Positions 49,401 through 60,253 of a stretch of DNA of 64,000 nt are shown here, piece by piece. The position numbers and the translations under genes were made by a program. Positions within the stretch are counted from its first letter, which is position 1. Each line of letters begins with the position of its first letter. Source of the DNA: Sipunculus nudus (Eukaryota; Annelida; Sipuncula; Golfingiida; Sipunculidae); assembly GCA_026874595.1 (NCBI GenBank), contig CM049316.1:41057695-41121694 (forward strand), in the 5' to 3' direction. Below the pieces are notes generated by a model that was not told the origin of the DNA, ran no database searches, and saw nothing but the letters and a program-made list of their open reading frames with translations.

Positions 49401-52400
49401 AAAATAAGGCTGTGAGGGATCATTTTGGGTTCGTTTAAAAAGCAAACGATGTGAATCCGGCGTTTTTTTTATAATAATATTGTATTTATTCTATTTCCCG
49501 AAATTTTGTGGTCTGAAAGGAGGGGAGGGTGTATTCTCCTGCGGTCCTACAAATCTGCCCCCAGTTGTGTCAGGATGAACGCAGTATAGTCAATAAGTAT
49601 AGTCAAGATTTAACAGATGAAGTAAATATCTATCTATTATGGTTAGAACAAAGAATCTTTTAAAAACCATTGTTTCATTTATTAATTTTTACTATGACGT
49701 ATTATTTATTTTGACAAATGTTTTATCTGAAATATATAACAGAACATTACGCCTTTGCTTGAAGGTCATATATCTTCAAAATATCAGTAATAACGAACTA
49801 TCGTCTGTAAGGGTGTTCACGATACAACCAAATGCTGTAATCACATGGTATATACATATACATGTTCAAGAACACTTGAACATTTTTTATGTGTAAAGGT
49901 ATTTTCCTGGCATTGAAACAACTTAATACATCTGTTTAAAAAACAGTACCTTAAAGGCCAGTTTATATGTGGCTAGCAGACTAAAAAGAATGTGTGTTTC
50001 CTTTACTTATTGTTTATGGTTTATTATACAGTGTAAGGCCCGTTTTCCATGATCGCGTTTCCACACGCGGAAATATCGCTCCAGTGTAAACCATGTATAC
50101 CGTTTCCATGATCGCGTTTCGGCGCGCGATGCGCGATTTTTCCACGAGCGGAAACGCGATCATGGAAAACGGGCCTAAGTCTATTATAAAACTTGTGCAT
50201 GAAACTATATTATTAAAACAGGAGAGGTTAGTTTAAGGGTTGGTTAAGAGGCTGCACAAAGGAAAACCTCGTAAATAAAAATTTATTCCTTGAATATATT
50301 AAAAAGAATCTAATACATTGCCTGTAATATAAGTGTAAATATTGTTCGGTTATAACAGACAGTGGGAGAGTCAGTGCCTCTGGCTATAGAAGTTTTGGAT
50401 ACTGACCAAGACGACGCTCACACGTTCAACATGACCGGGCGACACGCCGGTTACTTCACCATGGACCCCATAAACGGTGACGTCATACTTAGGAAACCAA
50501 TCAACAAGGAGGACCGGGTAGTATTCCCTGACGGACAGCTGGAAATAGGTCTCTGGCTTAAATTATTCATAACCTCAAGGGATTCAACTCGGTGTTAACA
50601 TCTAATCGAAAATGAAAATTTTCTTATTCGTTGTTTGGCTTTTTGAATTCTCCAACTCATCGTGATGATTTTAAATATTTTTATCTAATTATGGAAAACA
50701 TGTCGTTAGTGTTTTTTAATTTGTTGTTTAATCTGCTTTAAAAGTTTCACTCGAGCCAATAAACATTTATGTGGTATCTTTTAAAAGTCTTCATATAGAG
50801 GCTAAAGTATAAGTACTATCATATTTTCACTGGAAGTGTATCGTGTTTGATTAAGAAATAGGTTGTGTGTGAAAAAAAGAAATAGTTTTATCTTAAGGAT
50901 GTCACGCTCCAGCAAACAGAAAATTATTTCGATTCTCTAAATCGCAATTTTGTTATAAATTGAAAATATGAGTATTTTTATATACATTTCTACCAATAAA
51001 TGATGGAGTAAGTGAAACATAGAGGTAAGGACTACGTCATTTTCCAAATTCATTTAATTCAATTTCAAGGGATATATATGTAGATGAAATGTACATTAAT
51101 ATACATTAATATATCTCATGAAAAAGCCTGAATATATTTCAGGTTTATTCATAAAAATTAGACATAACATTAAAAAATACCGCTTCATGTTGAAATTGAA
51201 ATATTTTGAACTATCAGTGGTGTAGACTTATCAATTAAAGATAACTGCATACAATTAATTTGTTTAACCATGTGTACGTTGTCGAGAACATATTGTGCTT
51301 TTTTTTTTTTTTTAAAGTAATTGCTTTACGGGCTATGGAAAAAGTATTAGGTGCGAGTGGGCAAATAATTTGTGTTGTTTTCACTTATCAGTCGGTCGAG
51401 ACACAATGCGTGGAATTTTTAAACTTGAAAGGAAAAATACAAAAAAAAATTTGCTCCAATTCTTGAAATGTTGCGTATGATCAATACATAATTTAGTCCA
51501 TTTTCAAACCTGTAAGGGTTCTTTTCAGGAATCGAGCCAAGAGCACAAATGAAAACATAACCTATTTCTGGTCCTCATTATACTCCTGACGCAGCGGTAA
51601 TACACTGCACTTGTTCTATGTCTCCTTTGTTTTAACTGCTGCTTTGTGTAGCAAGATTCTCCGGGTTTCACCACCAGGGCTGGCACAGGACAAAGTGTCG
51701 TAATCAAACCAACGAGAGCGTGGTGTCGCATTGTGCATCTCATTTCAAGTTTCAAATGCAATGCACAAAAATGTAAGATGCGGAACAACGCTTTCATAGG
51801 TGTGATTCCAATTCTTGTCCTCTGCACGGCCCGGTGTTGATACCCCCAAAACCTGCTGGACAAAGCAGCGGTTACAGAAAAGGGGATCTTGAATTACTAC
51901 AGTGTTTAACCGGTGCGAAAGGAGTGTAGGTCTTTATTCTTAATAAAAAAAAAAATCCATGAAAAAGGGGACTGGAATAAAAAGAACAATTAATTTATTT
52001 GTGGCCTTACATAATATAATAAAAAAATAAATACTGTTTATACACACTCCTGGGATTGTTATTAAAACTTTTTACATGTAGATCTGACCGTGACGGACAG
52101 CGGCGGACTGGTCGATTTCAAACATCTCGTCATACAAATTCTGGATATAAACGAGTTCCATCCTCAGTTCATCAAAGACATCTACAGAGCCACTGTTGAG
52201 GAAAATCTCCCTCCTGGAAAATACATACTGACCGTCAGAGCGCGTGATCTGGACAGGGGCAAAATCTCGTTCACGGTTGAGCCACCTGGCGACAAGTATT
52301 TGAGTTTTGAGCAGAGCGGTACGGAGGCAGATTTGGTGACAATCGATGAACCATTAGACAGGGAACTTCACCGAGTCCTTAAATTTCCAGTAGTTGTTAA

Positions 52401-53135
52401 AGATTCTGGTGGGTTTACTGCGACAGCTACGGTGGAATTAACTTTGACCAATGAAAATGACAACCGACCCAAGTTCCACGCTGCCATCTTTAATATGGAG
52501 GTCAGAGCGGACGCCGCTGTTGGGACGAGCATCGCTCGAGCAACGGCAGAGGATAAAGACGTGGGTAAGATGACCATTTAATGAATTACTATCACATTGA
52601 GTATAAATTCTGAAAGATGTAATCGGGTCCTAGTAATTCAAACCGGGTCCCAATGACGAACTCGAACACTCGTGCAGGCCTGATCTCGAGATATTTAGTC
52701 AGCTATTTGTGTAATTAAATTTTATGCTTGTAAATTAAATTTAATACGGTGTCATTCTTTCAAAGTGTCACATCTTTACGCATGATGGCACATCTTTACA
52801 CCGTAAAGAAATTTTTTCCGGACTTTGCATACGGTTAACTTTTATTTTTTTTACTTTCTTTTGCTGACGTTGCACATGGTTAACTTTATTTTATTTTCTT
52901 TTACAGACGTTGCACATGGTTACCTACAGTGTAAACGTTAAAGCATATTTTGTGAAATTTAACTCGGTTAATATTCAATTGCAGGTGTATTTAATTTCTC
53001 AGCGAAAAATTGAGTCCGAGTCGTGTGCTCGAGTCCAGAATGTTCTACCGGGTTTCGACGTATTTAGGATGCTTAATTGTTGGGATCTCTTTAACGATAA
53101 TTTAATTATAGCTATGTATAATATATTATAAGAAT

Positions 53136-53195
<60 letters not shown>

Positions 53196-55967
53196 GACGA
53201 CAACAAGCTGACGTATAGTTTATTGGAAATATCCGCACCTGGAGCATTTCATGTGGGGCCTATTGATGGTCAGGTGACTGTGACGTCACCACTAGAGGAG
53301 GGACGGACGTACATCTTGTATGTCGATGCTACTGACGTCGGAAAGCCGCCGCTGAGTGCCGAGAGGTTAACGCCATTGTAACACACACACATACAAATGC
53401 ACCCTCACGCGCACACAAGATCGAAGGGAAAACGATATACAGAATACTCCGGTTCACACCACTAAAATCAAACCGATAACTTTCCAAATTCCCATCGGAC
53501 TGCTTTACCATATCTCAGAGCTACCGTTCCAAATACTTCTCTGTTTACATCATTTGCACACTACCATTAACACTCTTCGTAGAATCGGACTCACAAGAGT
53601 ACGACTCTGCTGGTTAGGTTTGGGCGTCAAAATATGCGGGGCTTTTAATTCACCAGGGGCGTAGGTATAACTTTAAATATGTTGTATTCGGCTTGTTTCA
53701 AGGCAAATAACATAAACATGGGTGTTTTGTGGTAAGGACTTCATGCATTAAGATATTTTGTAAGCATAGGCGTATGAAATGTAAACAGGTGCTGCTTGAA
53801 ATGTTCTTAATTTTTATTCTAAAGTTTGGTAGTTGAAACTAGCAGTCCTGGTCCTCCCACACTCTCTAACAGGATGAAGTTCGTTTTGAGAAGGAACGAT
53901 CTCTTGGGGAAGGGTTAAACAAGGATACAAGCAACTGACGTCACTCCTGTCCGATGCCATCCCTTTCTATCTCTTTCGAGTTTGTGTATATATGAACGAT
54001 ATTGTTACGGAAAACCGCTGTTACCCGCCACATGTCATCTTTAAACACACCGGACATTCAATGTATCCTTGTTACCTTTTTTAACTTAATGATCTGTGTT
54101 CAAATTCATAATGGTATCAGAAGAAGTGAGTGTAATACAGGTCGTAACAAGTACAGATACATATGTAACTATTTTGGACAGACCTGCAAAGGTTGTAATC
54201 ACCACCTACTCGCCAGAAGCTGTACTCACTGACTGGATGTTCGACGTCACCAGGGCAACGTTTGGTACATTGCAAATACAACAGTTTCTACGGAACGTCG
54301 CTAGAAAATGCCATCCATGTGTCCCCAAAATAGCCGAGGTCTTCCCTGCACAAACACCGTAAGTACATAAAACGAAATTTAAGATTGGCCTTGTCGGTAC
54401 GCTTTTATTTCGCTCATGGCAACACTTAGGATAGGTGGTGCCATCTGTTGACAAATGCTATACCTAAATCTCCAAGTTTAATTGCTTATCCTCATAAGTT
54501 CAGGACTGCAGGTCTTCAGAACGTTTATCCAGGCATGGAATTACGTGTAATTTTAAATATTTTGGTCGCACACAAATTAATGAGGTCTGTCAGGTCCAGT
54601 AACTAAGTAAAATGAGTGCCTTTCCCCAGGTCCCAATTGTTTGTCACCCGTCTTCTAGCAACATTTACACTAGGCAGTCACTTACAGAGCGGCCCATTAG
54701 AAAAAATGCTAAAAATGATAATCCAAAACGAGTTTTCCAGTATTAGACCCATTCATGGTCTGTATCGTTGTCATAAGTAAAGATACGATACCACCCTGCC
54801 CGTTTTATTTCTTTTTAAAAAATTAATTTCATTTATAAATTTGGAATAATTTTAAATAAAATGCATTGCGTCACAATTGCTCCAGTCTATAACATAAAGG
54901 TCATGTTTCTGTTGTCTCTTCAATCTGCCAGACTACTGATACTTACTGATTGATGGTATTATTATTATTTTATTTTTTTATGCACTATAATTCTTGAGAC
55001 GCCTGCTCAAAGTCTACATTACTTAGCATTTTCCACTGACCCAATATCCGTCAGCTTGACCTGTTTCCTTGACAAATGTCAATTTCATAGCAGTTCAGTG
55101 TCATTTTTCTCCTTCTATTATCACAGACACAGGACACTCATGGAAATTTCGTGAAAAAAAGTATTACAATCATTTTATAAAAGAATTGGAAGCAAGTCAT
55201 GTGTGATGTATTTTTGTGACCCATCACTTTTCGGGTCAGTTAACATAAAGTTATAAGTTTATTTGAGTAGTGGTGTCCATTTTGATTTTCCGATCGGACC
55301 TATTTATTGGAGTTAACGTAGAAAACTGAAAAATGGACCTTTCAGTGTCTTTGGATATATGTATTTTTTATATATTTATTTACACATGAGTTATTTGTAT
55401 GAATCACGATGTCATTATAGAGGCCACGTCGTACTGAGAACATACATATTGTCAGACAATACCACGAGAAAGAATTTCTTGCCAAAGGACCATGTGTTGG
55501 AATTGTTTTCATCTTCCCCGGCGGAGGGCACCCCGAATGCTCTGGCTCTGGAGGCTTCACCCGCCGGCACTCCAGTTGTAAAACTAACACATTCGTACGG
55601 GTAGGTATCTCAAGAAAATACACGGGATGATTGACAGTGATGTAAAAGGACGTTTACAACATGTATTTGTAGATGTTAATATTAAGTTACAACACAAGCT
55701 GAAAACAACTGGAAATATATTAATTTAAGTAAAATTAAAAGTATCGTACAGGACAATTTCTGGTATGCATACCTTACTTTCTTCTAATTTTTGTACGTAG
55801 ATCCTGCCATCCGCCAAATAAGGATATGATATTGCATTATGTGTTGGCTGTCAGTCAAATATTAACAAGGAAATCAGCTTTTCTTAAATCCACTCTTTTT
55901 CATTTGAAAATTATGGTCTAACCAGAAAATACGGATTACATCAGAATGTTGATACCACAACCTGTTC

Positions 55968-56019
<52 letters not shown>

Positions 56020-57613
56020 AATGGCGACAATACAGTCGACCATGTTTGTCAACTCATCTATGAATTGATCTTGTTGGTATTCTGTTAGTTTTATACCGTT
56101 TGGTTTTGTTTTACCGTTATATCATTTGGAGATGTGTTAGCGTTACATCTTAAAACGGAAACAAAGGTAGGATATTGAATAAAAAGTGCTTAAAAAGAAA
56201 GATGATTCGGGTTTATAAAACAAATATTTTCAAGAAATAAAAAAAAATTATTGAAATAATTGAAAAAAAAGAAGTATGTTTTTAGCTGAGCCAGGAGTGG
56301 CTCCACATTATGTCGGTTAACACTTTTACTATTACATAATGTCTTATTAATTAATTTTAGCTAAACTTACCAAAAGTCATCTCAGATATAGTGATGTTTT
56401 CTTTATCCAGAAGAAAGTTTAACAAGTTTAAATCTCGTTTGAATAATTTTAGGCACGGGCGGAGACACTGGTTACTTGACACGTTGCTTGGCAACATTGT
56501 CCTGGGAATCATGTGCTTCATTGGAATCTCATTGGTCAGTTCTGTTGGCGCGCTTGTTCTGGACAGATACTGGATACGTAAACGTTCTCTGTAAGTAGTA
56601 AGCCCTGCACGTATACATGTATCGTCAGATATGTGCCCGAATATGCGTACATGTGCGTAAATGTGGGAAATAATCAGTGACGTAAGACCAGAGTCCGGAC
56701 TTGGACTCGAGTCCTGACTCAAATCCACTTTTTTAGTGACTCGGACTTCAACTTGAGGGAACTGGACTCGGACTTGGAGGTAAGGACTCGATAAATCAGG
56801 CCCAGGTTATCTCAAGTCAAGTAGAGCTGAAAAGGCAAAGCTCTTTCAAATACTATGAAGACTTATACATACATTTACGGATTATTACAAATAAAATATT
56901 TACCAACTTTAGCTCTGCATCAGTAGATAAATGTAGAAACACATTTTTAAGTGAAAAACAAGTGTATTAATTACCATACAAAACGCACCTGATAATCTCA
57001 AATTTCTCTGTTCCATTTTTTAATATATTAGGAGATTTGTATTGGACTCGAACTTGGAATCCGAATAACTCGGACTCGAAGAGGGAGGCCGGACTTCGAC
57101 TCTTATCGTGAGGACTCCGACTCGGACTCTAGTGGCCTGGACTCAGACTTGCACTCGGACTCAGTGTGGACTTGACTTAATCATTGGAAATAATGCTCAT
57201 ATGACTTTGTTGATTACTCAAAGTGAGGAATTCCACCAATATTAGGGAAGTCACGTGTCTTTTGGGGCAAAGTTTGCTAGTTTCATTGTTCCTGCGACTT
57301 TATACCAGTTCATGCATTTACAGAAAATTAGATATTAAAGCTATTTTTCAGGCGTAAACGCATATTGGCATATAGGAGCACATGAGTTAATTGATGTAAA
57401 CTGTGATTCATAAGCACGTTGTTAAGGAGTTTCGATATTTATGTACAAGAAAAAAGAAACATTAACTAGTTTTTGTAGTGAATTATTATTTTTATTCTTT
57501 TTCCAATGTGTTGATTATTGCAGTTATCTCTTTAAATACTACAAAAATGTTGCCGTTCAGAAAGACAACTTAATTTACTGATTTACGTAGTGCAATTTTG
57601 AAACAACAAAATC

Positions 57614-57668
<55 letters not shown>

Positions 57669-57749
57669 TATCATAGTATATAAAACGCATTATATATATT
57701 TGAAATAGATAATAATAATAATTATAATGATAGTTTTAATATTGCGCAA

Positions 57750-57795
<46 letters not shown>

Positions 57796-58105
57796 GTTTT
57801 TAATATTGCGCAAAATACTCGAAAGGATTGACTAGTTTATATTAGGTGGTCATCTCGGTTCAGATCTCTCTTGATTACATTACATTGGTCAGTTTTACCT
57901 GGTTACTTTAACATTTCATTTTAGATGGCGTTATTACCAGAGTGGCGCTTTGGGGACAGACCCTTTCCGTATGAATCTAAGGCCAAACCGCTCAGTGCCC
58001 AACAGCCGGAAGGGGATCAGACGCCATCTTAATTTAATGGGGTCACATCCTGTTTGTGATGACCAGGAACTTCCGGGAACACCGCTATACACAAATCATC
58101 TGTAA
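40498..58105 (+). CDS. Cadherin-superfamily single-pass membrane protein, 14 exons, 887 aa
   Basis: Exons are 40498-40576, 44068-44226, 44747-44868, 45509-45701, 46557-46771, 48572-48659, 48836-49032, 50359-50548, 52082-52564, 53197-53365, 54131-54358, 55421-55600, 56411-56590 and 57925-58105. All are GT/AG and frame-consistent. Residues 1-19 form a signal peptide. About six cadherin repeats follow, ending in the calcium-linker motifs NVDEPP, NENEEP, DANEPP, DINEFHP and NENDNRP, with LDRE, DTDQDD and ARDLDRG also present. Repeats 1-3 are degenerate. Residues about 635-770 form a membrane-proximal domain; the transmembrane helix spans about 793-818 and the tail has about 69 residues. I see no classical catenin-binding motif, so it is an atypical cadherin. 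Its likely role is calcium-dependent adhesion or signalling at the cell surface. The weakest junction is the exon 11 acceptor (54130), chosen by frame. A polybasic stretch just outside the membrane (769-787) is odd. Confidence 0.85.
41250..41768 (-). repeat. R1 dispersed repeat, copy c (cadherin intron 1)
   Basis: It is the reverse complement of the R1 family. It starts 'atctaagtctgaggatcgca', matches the right end of copy a, and ends 'gcctactgagtcgg'. The open frames crossing it are repeat-borne and recur in copy d near 63400-63700. Confidence 0.8.
42290..43600. repeat. Tandem array, unit about 270 bp, with paired GGTGGCGCCACC palindromes (cadherin intron 1)
   Basis: Units alternate two half-modules. 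One reads 'tccaagctcatatctcgtg', 'gtttgaccgattgggccaaa', 'catagctctttatcatac'. The other reads 'tgccgttgg', 'gtggtttgacatatctgcct', 'acatcctgggtagctttc'. Each half ends at a (g)gtggcgccacct site. The palindrome is conserved (42389, 42520, 42667, 42944, 43198, 43327) while the neighbours diverge. Confidence 0.85.
44389..44469 (+). repeat. Perfect tandem duplication of 41 bp (cadherin intron 2)
   Basis: The unit starts 'gctttcttaggtcttctaga' and ends 'catagacgaca'. It occurs twice without a mismatch, so it is recent. Confidence 0.9.
45755..46250 (+). repeat. Single diverged copy of the 305-bp type repeat (cadherin intron 4)
   Basis: It begins 'tagcgatcactctctgtccg' and continues with 'cattattcggtaacatgaca'-like, 'cttaaacctagaaacttg' and a 'ggtggcgccactt' site at 46210. 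These are weak counterparts of the motifs in 37490-38935. Confidence 0.55.
47090..47770 (+). repeat. Tandem array, unit about 150 bp, of GGTCAAGGTCACC blocks (cadherin intron 5)
   Basis: Four units repeat 'tttgaccttgaa', 'aaggtcaaggtcaccgg', 'ttcgaactcgtccgag' and 'atatgcagcccttcaaaa'. Each contains TCAAGGTCA or GTCAAGGTCA. The array ends at a small hairpin, GTCTCCC AGGGG GGGAGAC, at about 47739. Similar AGGTCAAGGTCA repeats are common in mollusc genomes. Confidence 0.8.
50036..50176. mobile_element. Foldback element with 27-bp perfect arms (cadherin intron 7)
   Basis: Arm 1 (50036-50062) begins AGGCCCGTTTTCCATGATCG. Arm 2, ending at 50176, is its exact reverse complement (CGATCATGGAAAACGGGCCT at the end). 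Total length is 141 bp. A third partial copy of the arm, 'tttccatgatcgcgttt', lies between them, and the interior is unusually CpG-rich. It is probably a very short non-autonomous DNA transposon. Confidence 0.85.
51640..51745. repeat. Block shared with 9430-9510
   Basis: 'ctggcacagg' followed by 'gtaatcaaaccaacgagag' matches 'ctggcacagg' and 'ataatcagaacaatgagag' near 9450-9495. It is a small diverged dispersed repeat. The minus-strand open frame across it (51525-51863) has no recognised domain. Confidence 0.45.
53141..53194 (+). repeat. (CT)n microsatellite abutting a splice acceptor
   Basis: Twenty-seven CT units run straight into the AG (53195-53196) of cadherin exon 10, so the microsatellite is itself the polypyrimidine tract. 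Confidence 0.95.
55971..56015. repeat. (CT)n microsatellite (cadherin intron 12)
   Basis: About 22 CT units. Unlike the run at 53141 it is not next to an exon. Confidence 0.95.
56691..57180 (+). repeat. 'ggacttggactc' dispersed element, copy 2 (cadherin intron 13)
   Basis: It starts 'gagtccggacttggactcga' and ends in repeated 'ggactcagac' and 'actcggactc' motifs. It is collinear with 13131-13575. Short related pieces (runs of 'gactcgagtc' type) occur near 46825, 52625 and 53010. Confidence 0.7.
57617..57795. repeat. (TA)n and (AAT)n microsatellites (cadherin intron 13)
   Basis: (TA)n at 57617-57662 and (AAT)n at 57750-57795. The (AAT)n tract is flanked on both sides by 'tagtttt(t)aatattgcgca', a short direct repeat. 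Confidence 0.9.
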
Positions 58106-59651
58106 ATATAGATGACTTCGTAGGGGAGGTAACTTCACTTGGGGTAAAGTCATTTCTTTCATAGTTTTTTACCCCAAAAGTTTGAAGCTAACCAATCCCC
58201 CCTCTTCATCTGAGGAACTTTTCAGGGCATTATCCTTCGGTTTCAAGGGTAAACCGCTCTTGAATCTGCCATTGCTGTGGACAGCGTATTTCTCCAACGA
58301 AGCCTTTGTAACACTTAATTACTTATACTTTCAAAAGAATTTTATTTCAGTCTTAATAATCCTTATATAATCAAAAGCGTCATATAAATAAGAAAATTTT
58401 GCACACATTCTTGCACATGATTCTAGTTTGATTCACCGAATTTTCAACTCGCGCTTATAAAAATATTACAGCTGATATGAACTTAGATACTCGAGCAAAT
58501 GTTGTTATCTTTTATTTTTCTGTTTAGAATTTTCCCGGTCGGGACAAACTGTATGGAATAGACCTTTTCTGCCGCCCTAGCGAGATCTGTTGGCAATTTA
58601 CCATAATAGTTCGGGCTTATTATATCAACGAAAAAGAGGTCAATTGTTCTGTCTGATATGATAAAATTTGAAGAATCCTGTCTTATCATTAAAAGTGTGG
58701 TTCTTAGCTGTGTTTTGTGGCATGTATCTGTTTTCATTTAACAAAACCCACTGAGCTGGCTTAAAATAAGCCTACCGGAACCCTACAGTCGACCATTACG
58801 TGCATTGCGCGTGCTCGTGGAAAAAGTTCTATCGGGCAACCCTGCGGAAAGAATACAAAATGTGTTTTTTATTGGTGCACGTGAACAACAAAAAGTTATT
58901 CCATTTTCTAAAATACCTTTATGGATACTTTGGAGGGAGCGATGCAAGAACGGCAATCAGCTACATTTCAGACGACTTCCTGCTCGTTAAAAAAAATCCA
59001 ACCTAAAAGGACAGAAAATGCATTTTACTCGGTATAACCTTAAATATTGTATATCCTTGCATATCACATCAACCGATCTGTCCGGTCTATTCTTTATGTA
59101 CCGGAAAAATCTAAAGGATCGTTAGATATAACATTTCTATTATTTTCCGGGAGCTTTTTATCAGGCCGGAAAAACCTGGTCACGTCCAAGCTAAATCGTT
59201 ATGTGTGGAGGCATGCGCCGACTAAATCGTTACGTGTAATACCAGTAGATTTGACAAAAAAACTTAATTGTTATATGTATACCGTTACAGCGCGTCTGGG
59301 GCCTTGGTAGGTCTAAACCCTTTTTCTGACTGTGATACTTTTTTCGGCATCATTAAATAACATACATTGTACGAAAGTTATGGATGTGAAGAGTCGATTG
59401 CAACATTAACATGAGTGTCATATGTGTTTCCTGAGCACATACCCTCAAAGAAGCCAGTTCTCGTTTACCTCAATACAGGCTGCTGATCACAATCGCTTGA
59501 CACATTGTGGGGGACCCCTCTCCAAATAGTCGTTTTTGCATATCTTAGCGTTAATCAAATTAATTTTCCTTATTTTGAGTGCTTATTTACCCAAAATATG
59601 CTATGAGCAGCTCAAAAACGCCTTAAAGTTAATTTTTCTAACATTTTTTAG

Positions 59652-59838
59652 CGTCCCGCTTTCACTGGTACCCTTAAAAAGAGTAAGGTATAAAACACGA
59701 CATCTAGACACAAGAGATCACGCCAAGTCTTCGTCTATAGATGAATATCCAAATATTATAAACACAAGGTCCAGCAATGAAGATTTCTACAGAAATACAG
59801 GGATGTGTACGATCATTAGCATATGGAGTTCAACGTAA
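59652..59838 (+). CDS. Candidate alternative last exon of the cadherin gene
   Basis: A strong acceptor (tttttctaacattttttag, ending 59651) opens a frame of 61 complete codons to TAA at 59836-59838, with AATAAA at 59909-59914. The acceptor phase matches the phase-2 donor of cadherin exon 13 (56590), so it could replace exon 14. That would give a Lys/Arg-, Ser- and Asn-rich tail with several tyrosines (DEYPN, DFYRN). Nothing at the sequence level links it to exon 13 except phase, strand and position. It might instead be the end of another gene, or chance. Confidence 0.3.
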
Positions 59839-59908
59839 AAGTAGGCCCTATAATTTAGATTGCTGTAATTTATATTCAGAAAACTTACGAACTGCTGCAT
59901 CATGAGTT

Positions 59909-59914
59909 AATAAA
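59909..59914 (+). terminator. AATAAA poly(A) signal after the candidate tail exon
   Basis: A canonical hexamer 71 bp beyond the stop at 59838. It would serve the candidate exon 59652-59838. Confidence 0.35.
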
Positions 59915-60026
59915 CGATGACACGTGGTTTTGTTTTCTCTATCTGCGGTGTTGCATTGGTTATCTGTAATATATGGTTTTGTTCAAGGCATGCATGCATA
60001 AGTAATACTGAATTTTGATATTTAAA

Positions 60027-60038
60027 TATATATATATT

Positions 60039-60075
<37 letters not shown>

Positions 60076-60076
60076 A
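60027..60076. repeat. (TA)n-(TG)n compound microsatellite
   Basis: TA units change into TG units and run directly into the left terminus of the R2 MITE at 60075. Confidence 0.9.
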
Positions 60077-60253
60077 CAGTGGAACCTGTCTAAATGACCA
60101 CCTGTCTAATAAGATCACCTGTCTATTAACCACCCTGAGTGAACCGAACACATTCACATTGGTTATGTCTGACCTGTCTACTAAAACCACCTGTGAATTA
60201 AGACCACATTTTGTTAGTCCCATGGGTGGTCTAATTACACAGGTTTCACAGTA
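60075..60253. mobile_element. R2 MITE copy 3
   Basis: It begins TACAGTGGAACCTGTCTAA and ends AGGTTTCACAGTA. The interior matches 5571-5748 ('acctgtctaataagatcacc', 'cacattggttatgtctgacc', 'gtgaattaagaccac', 'gggtggtct'). It is the best preserved of the three copies. Confidence 0.8.

Noticed and set aside
51525-51863. Minus-strand frame of 112 codons
   Set aside because: Cys/Arg-rich translation of a repeat-like segment shared with 9430-9510. No domain and no splice context.
56361-56410. Alternative acceptor (aattttag at 56360) for cadherin exon 13
   Set aside because: It gives the wrong phase after exon 12. The acceptor at 56410 has a better pyrimidine tract and the right phase.
58742-58990. 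Plus-strand frame without ATG (starts near QNPLSWLKI) and the adjacent minus-strand frame 58483-58737
   Set aside because: Both have coding-like composition but I recognise no family and find no defensible acceptor or donor. They could be retroelement debris; not called as genes.
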